Shown here: positions 22,114 through 33,600 of the stretch, piece by piece | How positions within the stretch are numbered: position 1 is the first letter of the stretch | How the letters are laid out: each line of letters opens with the position of its first letter | DNA from: Sciurus carolinensis | Taxonomy: Eukaryota; Chordata; Mammalia; Rodentia; Sciuridae | Direction of reading: 5' to 3' | DNA: 64,000 nt | NCBI RefSeq assembly: GCF_902686445.1 | Contig: NW_025920106.1 | Location: 1 to 64,000 of the forward strand | Notes under the pieces: generated by a model | What the model was told of the DNA's origin: nothing | Databases searched by the model: none | The model's input: only the letters and a program-made list of their open reading frames with translations | Made by a program: the position numbers and the translations under genes

Positions 22114-23720
22114 TCTTTCCACCCAACAATTTTGAAGGTAGTGTAAATTATGTCTTCTCTGGAATGATCTAGGTCTGATAATGATCTAGGTCTGATTTGT
22201 AGAGTTCAAGACTGACAAGAGAGGGTAGGAATTGTCATAACTCAACTCTGGCTTAAGTCTTTGAAGAGATATTATATAGTTATTACCACAGTACAGTGGT
22301 CCACCTTTCATTTTATAGAGCACAGAGATGGATGTCACTTTGAGAGACTTGAAGTGATATGTAGTAGCTCTGAACAGTGAGATAGACTTCAACAGTTTAA
22401 TCAGTATCCACCACACATTGCCAAGAATGAATATGCTGGTTTTGTGTATGCCTTATTTATGCCATGGCAAAAAAATTGCATTTTTCTACAATGATTTGTT
22501 AACTTCTTTTATAAAAAGAAACTTATCTCACTCTATTCATAACACTGCAGCATAAAATAGAGGAGAGTTTTCTTTTATGAACAGAAACATGAAGCAATGC
22601 TAATAGGTCTCAGAGACCAATTTATTTTTCTCTGAGATGTGGATGAATTAACTGCTTTATTTGTCATCATGCATTTTCACTTAGCCACAAATGAGGTCTT
22701 GTGCATCATATCACTTCTAGATTGATTCCTGTCTTATGCCACATTCTGCTCTTTCTCTTGGTCCCTAACTAAGTTAACTGATCCTGAAATGCTATTTTTA
22801 TACATTTGTGTTCTTGACCTTCTTCCCATAACTTGCTAATTTTTCCCCTTGTGAATAATTACACTAGATTCCATTCAACTTGAATCACTGGGATTGATTT
22901 TCTGTGGTTTTCTAGCACTCACTTCAATTAAGCAGTAGCACCAGTGTGGAGCTATCTACTAATGATTGACAGTTTTCTTGGATGATGACTTTTCTCCTTG
23001 GGTCTGTTCTCTCCTGTGCTTCTAAAAGTCTTACTATTTAGGTAAAATTCACCAAAAACCTGAGTAAATTGGAATTCTGAGAATCTTACATAATTTTGTT
23101 TTATGATTATTTAAATCCAAGCAGCAACCAAGTTATGACTCTTCAACTTTATGTACTCGTAGTTTATCCTCTCCTTCTCATCAGTGTACACACAGCCTTA
23201 ATTTAAACTATTGTAGTATTCACCTCAAATTACCTTCCTACACCCTGAATCACACAAAATATAAATTGATCAATAGGAATTCCATGCAAATCCATTAATT
23301 GTTCTCCAAAACCTATCATAGAGTGAGGTCCTTAACCTTGCCCAGGTACCCTCATAATTTCCCATCTGGAATGGTCAGTTTAAGCTCCAAAATGGTGGAT
23401 ATGAGAACAATCTCTTATATCAGCAATATGAAATTAAATTTAGTTCCCTGAACTCATAGTTCTGTTTCCTGTCCCAATGAAATTACACCTGCAAATTTCT
23501 GTATCTAAAACATCCCTCTATTCTTTTCTCAATTAAATAATCCACACTCTTCCTTAATACCCATTCTTTTGCTTTTACTCCTGAAGGAGAGTGTACATCT
23601 ACTCTTGTATCTGAAACTATGTGAGAATCTAGTTACACATACTCATTTGTAAACTTTCAAAAGTCTAAATGGATCATATTAATGCATGCAGGCAGAAATT
23701 TTAATTTTTAAAATATATTA
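20669..23720. other. AT-rich intergenic DNA
   Basis: No gene recognised. A G/A-rich run lies at 21750-21800 and the (GA)n tract (listed separately) is inside. A 14-bp direct repeat 'aatgatctaggtct' occurs at 22162-22190. Confidence 0.5.
22055..22106. repeat. (GA)n microsatellite, about 52 bp
   Basis: An uninterrupted GA dinucleotide run, potentially polymorphic. It lies to the left of the portion of the left arm whose partner is inside this window. Confidence 0.95.
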
Positions 23721-23721
23721 T

Positions 23722-23926
23722 TTCTGTGGCACATACCTGTAATTCAAATGGCTCAGAAGGCTGAGGCAGGAGAATCAAAAGTTTCAAGTTAGCCTCAGCA
23801 ACTTAGTAAGTCCCTAAGTAATGTAGTAAGACACTATCTCAAAATTTAAAAAAGTTCTGGGGATATGGCTCAGTGATTAAACAACCCTGGTTTCAATCAC
23901 CAGTATCCCCACAAAAAATATGTTTG
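23722..23926 (+). repeat. 7SL(B1)/ID composite SINE, plus strand (shared by both arms)
   Basis: A B1-like head ('cacatacctgtaattcaaatgg', 'ggctgaggcaggagaatc'), an internal 'tctcaaaatttaaaa' linker and an ID-like 'ggggatatggctcagtgatt' with a 'ttcaatcaccagt' B-box region, then an A tail. The last bases of the window (63968-64000) are the reverse complement of its 3' end, so this SINE is part of the inverted repeat. Confidence 0.85.
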
Positions 23927-25953
23927 TGTGTGTGTGTATATATGTATATATAACTGATTTATATTATATATAATATATAATTTTTAAAAATTTATTTACT
24001 GATGAAATTGGTAATTGAAATATTAAGAATCTTTTGTATATTCATACCACTTTTTGCAAAAAGTAGTGAAATTTTAATGTATGAATTCAAAATTAAATAT
24101 TCTACTGTGTAATTATGAATATAATACAGCATACATTTATGTATATTCATGAAAATAATGGGCCAATTAGTAGCATTTGTGTGTTATCCTTAAAAATACA
24201 ATATATAACAGGATATTTAAAAGTCAGGTTTGAGGATTTTAGTCACTTAGTTGATTTATTGTTTCATATACTCTGTAAAATATTTTTGTGTGGAAGGGAG
24301 AAGGTTTTAAAGATGTTAATAACTAAACCAAGCTGAATATATTGTACATGCTAGCATGATAGAATCACACTTTAGAATTAACAAAATTCACTTAAGCAAC
24401 CTTAATTTATTTACAATCTTAACTAACATTGGTGAAGGCAGTTTTACTATTTTGAGAAAGCCAAAGTGTATAAATTTTTGAAGAAGTATTTCTGTAATTA
24501 AACAGGCTCAGAAAATGGACTGAACCATGTTAGATTTCTGTGAGCAGATGTCTTCAGAGTTTTTATATTGCTAACATGATAAAATATTTAATTTGCCAAA
24601 AAGAGTAAGTCTCCTGTCATTTGACCATGTCAATCAGCCACATTATCTAGACTATTTTACAAATCTAGTTTCCCCAAAATGCCACCATGAATACGTCACG
24701 TGGATGCTTCTATTATTAATTCAATATTTAGTTAAGTAAATGCAAGTAACCGTATGTAAAAGAAGCAATAGAAATAATATTTTAAATTTCTTTATTACTC
24801 AAGCCATTTTAATAAGTAGTACCCTAAGTATTCTAGGGTATGGTATGTTCTGCTTCCTGGAAAATCTTCAGGAAATATTTTTGATAATATTTCTAGTGTA
24901 TAAGGAAATGTTGAACAACTAGATAAAATCAAAGCATAAGCTAAAAACATGCAAATATAAAATTTAATAGTAAGATTTAGAATAAATATTTTCAGTCCCA
25001 ATTCGCTGAGATATTTTTGCATCTTATGAAATATTGAAAATGATTTAAATATAGATTAAAATAATTTCTGGGGAAGTTAAGTTATACCTTTTTGATTAAT
25101 CAGTGATCTAGTCAGTAAGGAACTGTGTGCAGAAAATGCTGCTACTGATGGGAGCCCTTTGTATTGACGGATTTGAGAGTGGAAGCACATGTGGAGAAGA
25201 ATAAAACAACGTGGTGTATGACAGCACACTGCAGTCGGCAAATTCTTCAGCTGTTACCATCAGTGACTGCCAAGCACAGGTGTGAAGACTGACATATGGA
25301 AAATAGAAACTGAGGTAAAAGAATCTTCATTAAAGTGGGAGCAGTAGAAGGGATCTGAAAATGAAAGCATGTTTTACAAAAAATCATGACTGTTTTATTA
25401 TTCCATGAGAGTCAACAATGAGAAAAAAATGGAACAGTGGTCAAGGAAAGATAAAGAAGGGAAGTGAAGTCATTTTGAAGGGATCACCAGTCATGAAGAT
25501 AAGGATGAATCAGCAAGTTATCATTATAAAACCACTGGGGATAATTAGGATTTTTTTTTTTTTTTGGTACAGATGAATGTACTGGAAATGAAAGATTTAA
25601 GACTCTTTATGGAAAGAGGTGAATTCTAAATTACATTTCAGGGAGAATAGAAAGAAAGAACAAGGACTGCTAAATAATATTTCAGTAGATATTAAGAAGA
25701 GTCCATGGGATGAATGATTGATGGGGATGAGTCATTTGGACACAAACAATGGGAAGTTGTAGTAAGAGAAATCACAAGTCATCTCTATTCTAGGTTTTTA
25801 TTTGAGCTAAATGATGATTCTGAAAGTATATATGCAGTATTTCAAAAGAGATAAACAGCATTAAGAGAATAATAATCTAATGCTATGAAGAACATTGCCC
25901 TGTGATGTCTCTGTATGCACCCTACTCTTATTCTTCTGAGAACTCCACAATCT

Positions 25954-25959
25954 GGTTCT
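25954..25959 (-). other. ERV2 target-site duplication, left copy (GGTTCT)
   Basis: GGTTCT flanks the LTR edge here and at 30595-30600. The right arm has a single copy (61930-61935, reverse complement), the undisturbed empty site. Confidence 0.93.
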
Positions 25960-26322
25960 TATCGCACTCCCTGCCCGCAGAGAGATAAGACACAAACCTG
26001 GTTCTTTTGAGCTCTTTATTTTGCGCGCTTACTTCCTCATAGTTCTTTCTTTGTTCTTTTCTTTGAGGAACTTACACTCCAATATATACAGTACTTGTAA
26101 CCAATCAGCATTTTCGCACGAGGGGAGAGCATTAACAGATACAGGCAGCGAAGGCAGGCATATAGTGGACCTGTACTGTCTATCAGGGAGCTTAGCCAAT
26201 CCCTGGAACTTCCTCAAAATAATGTCAGTTGTTTGTGCAAAAGTTAACTGCTCTGGCTCACTGCCAGGTGCCATCTTAGCCTTGCCACACCTAGGGCCAG
26301 GGGTCCGGCCGAAACCCCGACA
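25960..26322 (-). repeat. ERV2 3' LTR
   Basis: The sense strand begins TGTCGGGG and ends GCGATA (TG...TA). It contains AATAAA (plus-strand tttatt, 26015-26020), a TATATA element at about 26082-26089 and an inverted CCAAT box ('accaatcag' on plus, about 26100). Open frames on either strand through the LTR are incidental. Confidence 0.93.
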
Positions 26323-26345
26323 GTTCCCCCTTTTCTCTTTTAAAA
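26323..26345 (-). promoter_or_regulatory. ERV2 polypurine tract
   Basis: The plus-strand pyrimidine run 'gttcccccttttctctttt' abuts the LTR. On the sense strand it is an uninterrupted purine tract next to the TGTCGG start, the expected plus-strand primer. Confidence 0.82.
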
Positions 26346-26486
26346 AGAAAAGGAAAGCTCGGGACCGTGCCTGTCTTAGGCGGAGTGGTCAACCACCATC
26401 CTTACCCGTCATCGGATAACTGCAGAGCATGCTACAGCTCCTGTCTTAGGTCGGTACGGTGGTCACCTCCTTCCTTACCCGTCTGG

Positions 26487-27239
26487 CTAGCGATCCAGCA
26501 TCGTGAGCCATACTTGTGGGGAACTGCCGGCCTCTAGGGCAGCCATGGCCTGATGGAAAATGATACAATCTCTAGCTTGATCTCGGCGCATGCGCATGAT
26601 AAAGCGTGTGAGGAAGACAACAGCAACAACCATGAACATACAAAAGGCTCCCATACCTGCCCATTGTTTTACAAAACTGAAAGAAGAGGATAGCCAACTT
26701 AGCACTTCGGACATAGGGGCTACATTAACTCTAGTAGCATTGAGACTAACCATTTGAGATCTAAGAATAGTAGTAAGATTATCAAATGTATAAGACCAAT
26801 TTCTTTGTAGCTGAGCAGACAAGATTCTAGACAAATTTGCTGCATAGCTGAAGTTATGATAAGCTATGGGGGTAACACAAAGTCCTCTTAGGTGATAAAT
26901 GCATCCTATGCTTAACAGTTCCTGCAAGATGTCCATTTGTTCCTGGAGTAAGTCCACTCGCTGGTTCACTAAAAGAATCCCTGCTTTTAAGTGTTGATCC
27001 ACTGTTTGCTGAGTAGATAAGGCAGTAGCAGTCTGTTGAACCACCTTATTGATTGTGGCTGCAGATTGTACAGACGTAGTTAAGGCTACAGCTGCCGCAG
27101 TGGCTGCTGCCGCTGATGCAACTATGGTGGTAATGACTGCTGCGGTGATTCCAAAGTCTCTCTTGTTTCTAGAAAGCAATACTGGCAATTCATCATCTGT
27201 AACATAGACTGGGACTGGTAGGAAGGTAGGAACACACAT
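26487..27239 (-). CDS. env: ERV2 Env transmembrane subunit, open 250-codon frame
   Basis: Retroviral TM subunits anchor Env in the membrane and drive fusion. Seen in the translation: 23 residues before the cleavage point; a basic furin-type site RNKR at 24-27; an Ala/Ile-rich fusion peptide (about 29-53); a long helical region with 'LLVNQRVDLLQEQMDILQEL' (about 89-108); a CX7C loop at 113-121 with no third cysteine; five N-glycosylation sequons (NFS, NLS, NWS, NLT, NAT); a membrane anchor at about 187-203; and a 47-residue cytoplasmic tail. Met 1 lies just upstream of the cleavage site, so there is no signal peptide and nearly no SU. A stop (TAG) separates it from the SU scrap upstream. The frame is open while gag and pol are wrecked. 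Whether it is expressed is unknown, and as it stands it should lack secretion and receptor binding. The alternative is simple youth and not selection. Confidence 0.85.
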   Translation of the reverse strand: MCVPTFLPVPVYVTDDELPVLLSRNKRDFGITAAVITTIVASAAAATAAAVALTTSVQSAATINKVVQQTATALSTQQTVDQHLKAGILLVNQRVDLLQEQMDILQELLSIGCIYHLRGLCVTPIAYHNFSYAANLSRILSAQLQRNWSYTFDNLTTILRSQMVSLNATRVNVAPMSEVLSWLSSSFSFVKQWAGMGAFCMFMVVAVVFLTRFIMRMRRDQARDCIIFHQAMAALEAGSSPQVWLTMLDR

Positions 27240-27376
27240 TAAGTCTGCCAGCAGGAACCTAGAAGCATTTTAACATTGAGAGATAGCACAAATCTGAAGT
27301 ACAATTGAAAGAAGCAGTTGTTTTGTTACATAGTTGAACTGTTCCTCCTAAGAGACTAAAAAGAGGTTGTAAGTTA
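27240..27376 (-). pseudogene. env: ERV2 env SU remnant
   Basis: About 130 bp between integrase and TM encode a short Cys/Asn-rich scrap ('TVQLCNKTTASFNCTSD') in a different frame from TM, ending in a stop. It is the C-terminal end of SU, and everything N-terminal of it is deleted. ERV1 has a similarly short SU scrap, pointing to inheritance of the deletion. Confidence 0.7.
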
Positions 27377-27640
27377 GTTTATTCCATGGAAACACACAAA
27401 CTGAGCCGCAGCTCCAGTAAAGCACCGGGTTACCCTTATTACCCAGAGTTAAAAAACCCCAAACAAAGAGACAAAGAGAAAGTTTATCTTTAGGGGACCT
27501 GAAGGTCTCCTCTATTCCCCCTTTTTGTTTATAAAGAGCATTTTTGAGGGTGAGATGTGTATGTTTAACAATACCTTGTTTTTGTGGGTTATAAGGTACA
27601 TCTGTGGTTAGAGTTATTTTAATTTTAGTGAGGAATTGGT
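27377..27640 (-). pseudogene. pol: ERV2 pol remnant: integrase C-terminal part
   Basis: Translation gives 'DVPYNPQKQGIVK', so the DDE glutamate seen in ERV1 ('GIVE') is lysine here. After 'FRSPKDKLSL' most of the C-terminal domain is deleted and the sequence jumps to 'NPVLYWSCGSVCVFP'. It cannot encode a working enzyme. Confidence 0.82.
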
Positions 27641-29150
27641 TCTTACCAATTTTAGTTTTTAAAGAAAAATTTAGACTTTATAATGTAGTACAATCTTTAA
27701 CAGTTGCTTAACCATAATTGTATAAACCCCTATTTTTAAGACAATTGTTTTAAAGAATAAAACTTAAGAGACACAAAGTTAAGAGTAAATTAGTGTTTTT
27801 AAGAAATCCTTGTCATTTTACCATGTCATTTTACCATATAGATTAAACTTTGGCTTATATTAGAACATTAGTATTTCACCTTAGGAAAAACCTTAAATAG
27901 CTTTAGCTGTTTTACATACATATAACCAACTTAGTTACACACAGATTTGTTGAAACTTGTCCTTTGTTATACACAGACTTTTTTTATCCAGAAACATTTC
28001 CTTTTACCTTTTACTAAATATATTTTTATACCCAGAACCTTTTATTTATTTATTTATTTATTTTTATCTGTTGACACCTTTTTGTTTACATTTTGAAACA
28101 ACTCTTATGAAATTTCTGAATTTAGATAAATCACCCTATTTTAATAAGATTAAATATTTTGTTGTTTATAGTACTCTTAATTGAAACACAGTTGAAACTT
28201 TTGGGACCCTTTATATATAGAATTTCACTTGTTAGGACATAACTTCTAATAACCTTGTTTTTAGTTTAGTGATGACACAAAGCAATTTTAAACCCTTTTT
28301 ATTTACCAACCTATGAAAACACCAATAATGTTTAAGTATGATACCCCATGTAATTTAAGGAGTTAAAAGTACTTGATGTTATTTAACAATTAGCATTTTA
28401 ACTTTGTAAATTAACCAGACGTCTCTACAAACACATTTGAGTAATCCAATACATGTCAACTCCAATTTATTTATTTTATAAAAACCAAGTTATCAGACAA
28501 GTGTCCTGAACAGGATCCGTTGCCTCTTTCCTGCTGAAGAAAAGTCCTAGAAGCAATTGATATTAGACATTGTTTAACATTAACATTTTATTAGTTTGAC
28601 CACCTGGAGACTTATGAGTTATTTTTAAAGATATTTTACTTTCATTAGTTTACCCAATTTAATTTTAAGAGCGCTCAGTTTTGACAAAACATGACATTAG
28701 ACAGCACAACATAACACATAACACAAAATCAAAGGCCTTGTAACTTTATAGGTAAATGTTCATTGCAATGAAACAGCTGTTTAAAAACTTCAGTTGAATA
28801 AAAAATAGAACTGATCAAAAAGAAAAAAAATCATTAACCTAGGTATGCAGGATCAAAATTATGAGCTCAAAAATACAGCATTAAAGAAAAAACAAACAAA
28901 ACAAGAATCCTGAAGAATAAGTTAGTTTTTTGTAGCGGCCCAGGAATTTTAAACGGACACTTTTTTTCTTCTTTTCTTCTTATCTTTAGGTTACCCCCCT
29001 TTTCTCCTTGAGACGCTGTAGTTACATTCCAATGTGGCAGGGGGAGGGAGGATCACCCAGGACTTTTTAACCCTTTTTTACCTGGTTGAGAAATCAGGTT
29101 AGGTTTGAATGTAGAAAATCACAAAACATTACTTTTTACTACTTTTAAGG
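27641..29150 (-). other. ERV2 AT-rich non-coding block replacing gag-pro-pol
   Basis: About 1.5 kb, AT-rich, with no retroviral ORF. It is homologous over its length to ERV1 13663-14900 and, including the 'accaataatgtttaagtatg' part missing from ERV1, to ERV3 42960-43460. It contains a short (ATTT)n tract at 28040-28065. Confidence 0.82.
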
Positions 29151-29179
29151 AATGGAGCTGCTGAGCTCTCTGCCTAGGG

Positions 29180-29870
29180 GGACCCTCCCCTAAACTGATT
29201 TCCCTCTTTTTAGCAAGTTGTTCTTCACACCCACTTTCATTTTTATTTTTGTTTGTCCCTGATCTTATTGACGCCCTTTTTGATGTTTTAGACCTTTTTT
29301 CTTACATTTTCTCCAGAACCTGACTGCCCTCAGTCAGAGGCTCCACAAAAGAGTGTTTTTTAACTATTGCCCACAGGTCTCGAGTCTTCACCGGTGTCAA
29401 TGTCATCATTAATAGGGCGCTTAGACTGCATTGTTAGCTTCCCAAATGTCCTTTCTAGCTCCCCCCCTGAAAATTCCTCTTTTGAATCTTCCCCTTCTGA
29501 GTTATTATTTCTTTCTGAGTTCTGAGAACAGAACCGTTTCTCTTTAATCTCTTCTAAAACCTGACTTCCCTCTTCCAGGGGTCCCTTTAGATTTTGTTTA
29601 TCTTTATGTTGTAAGCAAGATTTAATCAGGGACCAACTGGCTAAAGTTCCAACAGGTAACAGCTTTTGTTTTTTTTGTTATGTGTAGATCCTCTCCCAGG
29701 TGCTTCCACTGAGGAATATATTTAACAACCCTTATCTAAAAACCACGGAGAGACCTTTTTTATGGTATCAAGGAATGCTCAAGCTGTTCTGCCTTCAGCG
29801 GCGTTCCGTGATTCCCCAACAACTCCCTAAGAGGCTGCTTCATTCCAGTCTTAGACAGTTCTGTTCCTAT
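29180..29870 (-). pseudogene. gag: ERV2 gag remnant: matrix region, start codon lost
   Basis: Translation from 29870 reads as a matrix-like N-terminus ('GTELSKTGMKQPLRELLG') followed after a stop by a 'KKVSPWFLDKG' block, a PWF motif found in betaretrovirus-type matrix, and then a Glu/Ser-rich acidic stretch like that of ERV1. The codon expected to start Gag is ATA (29868-29870, complement), and stops follow. Nothing of capsid remains. Confidence 0.72.
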
Positions 29871-30020
29871 GATTAAATCTTACAGCACTAAGAGCTCCAA
29901 GCACACAAACAAGCCACACAACAAACACAAAAATAACACACCACACACACAATTTGGTACCACTGCATCTATCTATGTAGACTCAATTTTTTCTGGGTTC
30001 TTTACCCTTCACTGCCGGCT

Positions 30021-30178
30021 ACCAATGACGGACTCAAGGTCATAAATGAACTACCAATGACGGACTCAAGGTCATAAATGAAATACCAATGATGGACTCA
30101 AGGTCATAAATGAACTACCAATGATGGACTCAAGGTCATAAATGAACTACCAATGACGGACTCAAGGTCATAAATGAA
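30021..30178 (-). repeat. ERV2 leader tandem repeats, 5 x 32 bp
   Basis: 'accaatgacggactcaagg' starts at 30021, 30053, 30085, 30117 and 30149, an exact 32-bp period with one or two substitutions per unit. The array lies between PBS and gag, the same position as the unrelated 26-bp array of ERV1. Confidence 0.93.
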
Positions 30179-30211
30179 AATAAATAATTACCTCTTACTT
30201 TATCTGTAGAT

Positions 30212-30229
30212 TCCCGGGTTTCGGCGCCA
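30212..30229 (-). promoter_or_regulatory. ERV2 primer-binding site, tRNA-Phe-like with one mismatch
   Basis: Plus-strand 'tcccgggtttcggcgcca' differs from the tRNA-Phe 3' end at one position (gcgcca versus gcacca). It lies 2 nt inside the 5' LTR. The variant base makes the first seven PBS bases TGGCGCC, as in tRNA-Lys PBSs, but the remainder is Phe. Confidence 0.88.
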
Positions 30230-30231
30230 GC

Positions 30232-30594
30232 TATCGCACTCCCTGCCCGCAGAGAGATAAGACACAAACCTGGTTCTTTTGAGCTCTTTATTTTGCGCGC
30301 TTACTTCCTCATAGTTCTTTCTTTGTTCTTTTCTTTGAGGAACTTACACTCCAATATATACAGTACTTGTAACCAATCAGCATTTTCGCACGAGGGGAGA
30401 GCATTAACAGATACAGGCAGCGAAGGCAGGCATATAGTGGACCTGTACTGTCCATCAGGGAGCTTAGCCAATCCCTGGAACTTCCTCAAAATAATGTCAG
30501 TTGTTTGTGCAAAAGTTAACTGCTCTGGCTCACTGCCAGGCGCCATCTTAGCCTTGCCACACCTAGGGCCAGGGGTCCGGCCGAAACCCCGACA
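30232..30594 (-). repeat. ERV2 5' LTR
   Basis: 363 bp, same edges and motifs as the 3' LTR. The differences counted are C for T near 30454 and C for T near 30542. The near-identity indicates a recent insertion. Confidence 0.93.
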
Positions 30595-30600
30595 GGTTCT
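30595..30600 (-). other. ERV2 target-site duplication, right copy (GGTTCT)
   Basis: Second copy of the 6-bp duplication. The arm sequence resumes with 'ctctgctcttgcag', collinear with the right arm. Confidence 0.93.
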
Positions 30601-33600
30601 CTCTGCTCTTGCAGGCCTACATAGTCACTGGGCCTCTTCTTTTTCTGGCCTGGCCTTCCTTTTGTGCACTTTCAGTCTGTGTGACCTTAAAATGAATTCA
30701 TATAAAAATTGCTTCCAAATTTCTGTTTCCTACATGAACTTACTCTTTGAAGTCTAAATGGAAACCCTCTTAAATATCCATTTGAATTTTTGAAATATAT
30801 GCTGACTAAAACTGGGTTTTCTGATCATTTTGCCTCCAAACCTGCTTCTCTCAAGTCTCTGCAACTGAAGTTCATAGCAACACTTATCTACCAATTGGAG
30901 GGGCCAACATCCTCCTTAAGGGAATCTTTTAGTATCTTCTTTCTTTGACATGATATGTGTATATAATCATCAGCCAAATATGACTTCAAAACATGTTTAA
31001 CCACTTCTCATTGTTCTGCCCTACTCACTCAATCTCCCACCTAAGTTACTGCAATAAACAAAATTCTTCTATCTTTTGTATCTAGAACCATTGAATTTTA
31101 TTTACAGTAGAGTATTTATAGTATAAATCTACTAAAACCAAACACAAATTATTTGATTCCTCTAATAAAAGTTATCTCAATTGTTGTTTATATGACTTAG
31201 ATTAAAAGCACAACAAAAAGCCCATGATAGTTTACAAAATATTGATTTTGTGTACCACAAGAAGGTTCAGCTTCCTTTAGCCACAAAGAACTTCTGTTTT
31301 CTGAACATTGACAATGTTTTATCAGAAAATTGTATACTTGTCTTTCCTCTTCCTTGAAGTCTTTTCTGCCTTGTATTTCTATGACTTGCTTGTTTGCTTC
31401 CTATAATTATTTATTCCTATAATTATTAGCTTTCCAATAAATATTTCCCTTTCTACCCTATTTACAATCATAATGCCTGTACCTTATCAAGTATTTTTCT
31501 GTAACCCCTACCATATAAATTTCAATATATTTATTTTATATGATTCTTTTGGTTTCTAATTTATGCTTCATGGAGGCATTAAAATATTTTGGTTTTGATT
31601 TACTATTTTATTGCTTATACACACACCTGACACAAAATTTCAATGATTATTTTTTTTGCTTGTTTGTGTGCATGAATAAGTGTTTGAACCATGTAAATCT
31701 CTTACTCTCAGTGATCGATCAGATTTGGGTACCTTTGAGAGCACCTTTGAAAAAACTTATTGTTTAGTGACCCAAATCCTAGGAACAAGATTTTTCTCAA
31801 AAAAGATGAGCTGAATCAAGCTGAAATTCTTTTACAGAAATTTAATGGGAAACTACAAGAATGTTGGCAGAATTTTTTGAAAGAAAAAATAGGATATTAT
31901 TATATAAAGGGGACATGAACAGGGGACATGTAAAAAATAAATAGAAGAAAAAGAGCTTGTTTGAAGACAAAATGATATTCTAATGAGGTGGTAGAATAAA
32001 ACAGATGAACAAGAGTCAGACTCTAAAGATGTTGCCATATCAGTTACAGATTCTGTCCTCAACTTTGGCCTAAAACTTTTATTTCAGAAAACATCAATCC
32101 ATTTATGTTTCTTACAATTACAAAGGATGTGCATTTCAAGCTGACTCAGCTGAAAACACCATTTCACTTCAACTTTTATAAAATCACCTTGATATTGCTT
32201 TCCATTTCCTCTTTCCAAGCTGACTCTAAACTCAAATTTAATTATTGTTCTTTTGGCAACACTACCTTGATGGCTCACACTAGATTTTGTAAATATCCAA
32301 GGTATTTGGCATTCCACTTTTGTTCACGGAATCATATTTTTACTGTTGAAAGCGATTCATTCCATCCTTATTAGTCCAGTGATCCTAGGGATTTGGTATT
32401 CACATTCCAAATATGGAACACTGGAATTTTACGTGTAAGAATCAGCAGACTGAAAGAACTCTGGCTTCCTATAAATATCTCAGAACTTTATACTCTGAGA
32501 AACTTCCACATCCCTGGACAAGAGATAGAGACAAGTCTTTACAGCTTGTAGAGAAGAAAGTCACATTTCTCTCTCCTGTTCCCACAAGTGCATTCTACTC
32601 AGCTTATTTTTTCTCACAGACCCTTTTCATGGGCCTTCAAGGAGCAGGTAGGGCACTAGGATAATCTCTTGTTTGAGTCCATCCTTTTGGAAGACCAGGA
32701 GAGAGGCTTCTTCTGCTTTCAGTTCTGCCAAAATTAGTGTGCAAGAAATCAAATGGACTAATTTATTGCAAATAAAGTTAATATTATTGTGCAAATAGGC
32801 CTTATTTATGGAGTTTGAGGGTCTTGTAATAGTGAGATATGCACCACAAGATTCTATGGTGTAACAGAATGTCCTCAAATTATAGGATATTGGAAAAAAC
32901 AGATGGAACATTTGTAGCATTTTCTGTGTTCTTACATAATGTAGTTTGGTCATATAATTTAAATAATTATTTCCCAATTTAATTAATTCTATAATAACCC
33001 AAGTGAATTTAAAATTTGGATATAGTTTTAGAGATCTTTAATGAAATAAAAAAAATGTATGTAAGCAATTATAATGACAATAGAAATACATTTGATTTAG
33101 AGAACATCACAAAGATATATATTCAAATAAGTGACTTTCTTGAAAATATTTATTTCTGACTTGGCTAGGGTTAGTAAACTATACAGCTAATTTTCTAACT
33201 GTATTCAAATCTAATAATCTATATGTTACTTCTGTCAATATGAAGTGAGTTACTCATCTTGAAAATGTAAAATAAAATAGTGTCTATATCTACTACATGT
33301 GATGTTCTAAAAATTACCCAAGTTAATCATAAAAATCATTTAGAAGTTATTAATGAAAATGGCAACATACAATAAATGCTTTTGTTAGTATGGACAACCA
33401 CATTCTCATTAAATTCCCTATTTTCTTTCATTTCATTTTGTCACTGACTCTAACAATTATGTACTTTTATCAATATTGTAAGGTGCATCCACTTTATTTC
33501 TATTAGAATTTCTGCTTCTTGTGAACTTTTAAAATTGATTTTACATTGGATAAATTTACATATTAGGTAGATAGTGTTAATGATAGGGAAAGTAGAAAGC

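Larger units (their letters stand above)
25960..30594 (-). mobile_element. ERV2: young defective IAP-like provirus, present in one arm only
   Basis: A 4635-bp provirus reading right to left: 5' LTR (30232-30594), PBS (30212-30229), leader 32-bp tandem repeats (30021-30178), gag remnant (29180-29870), AT-rich block (27641-29150), integrase C-terminal remnant (27377-27640), Env TM ORF (26487-27239), polypurine tract and 3' LTR (25960-26322). The LTRs are both 363 bp and differ at two positions that I can count. The architecture is the same as ERV1 although the LTR sequence is different. The empty site in the right arm fixes both boundaries to the base. Confidence 0.95.

Noticed and set aside
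25552..25565. Poly-T run (poly-A in the right arm, 62325-62339) as the tail of a processed pseudogene or SINE
   Set aside because: The adjacent sequence shows no SINE, L1 or gene-like body and no flanking duplication that I can see.
26021..26419. 132-codon ORF, with a similar 154-codon ORF at 30293-30757
   Set aside because: Both are open frames through the antisense strand of the ERV2 LTRs and run out into different flanks. They have no domain.
30021..30178. CRISPR-like array (regular 32-bp repeats)
   Set aside because: The repeats are directly contiguous with no unique spacers, lie inside a provirus leader, and the host is a mammal.
32627..32977. 116-codon frame mirrored in the right arm (59548-59856), a possible duplicated gene
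   Set aside because: The two copies end differently because of a frame change, there is no recognisable domain, and the composition is like the surroundings.
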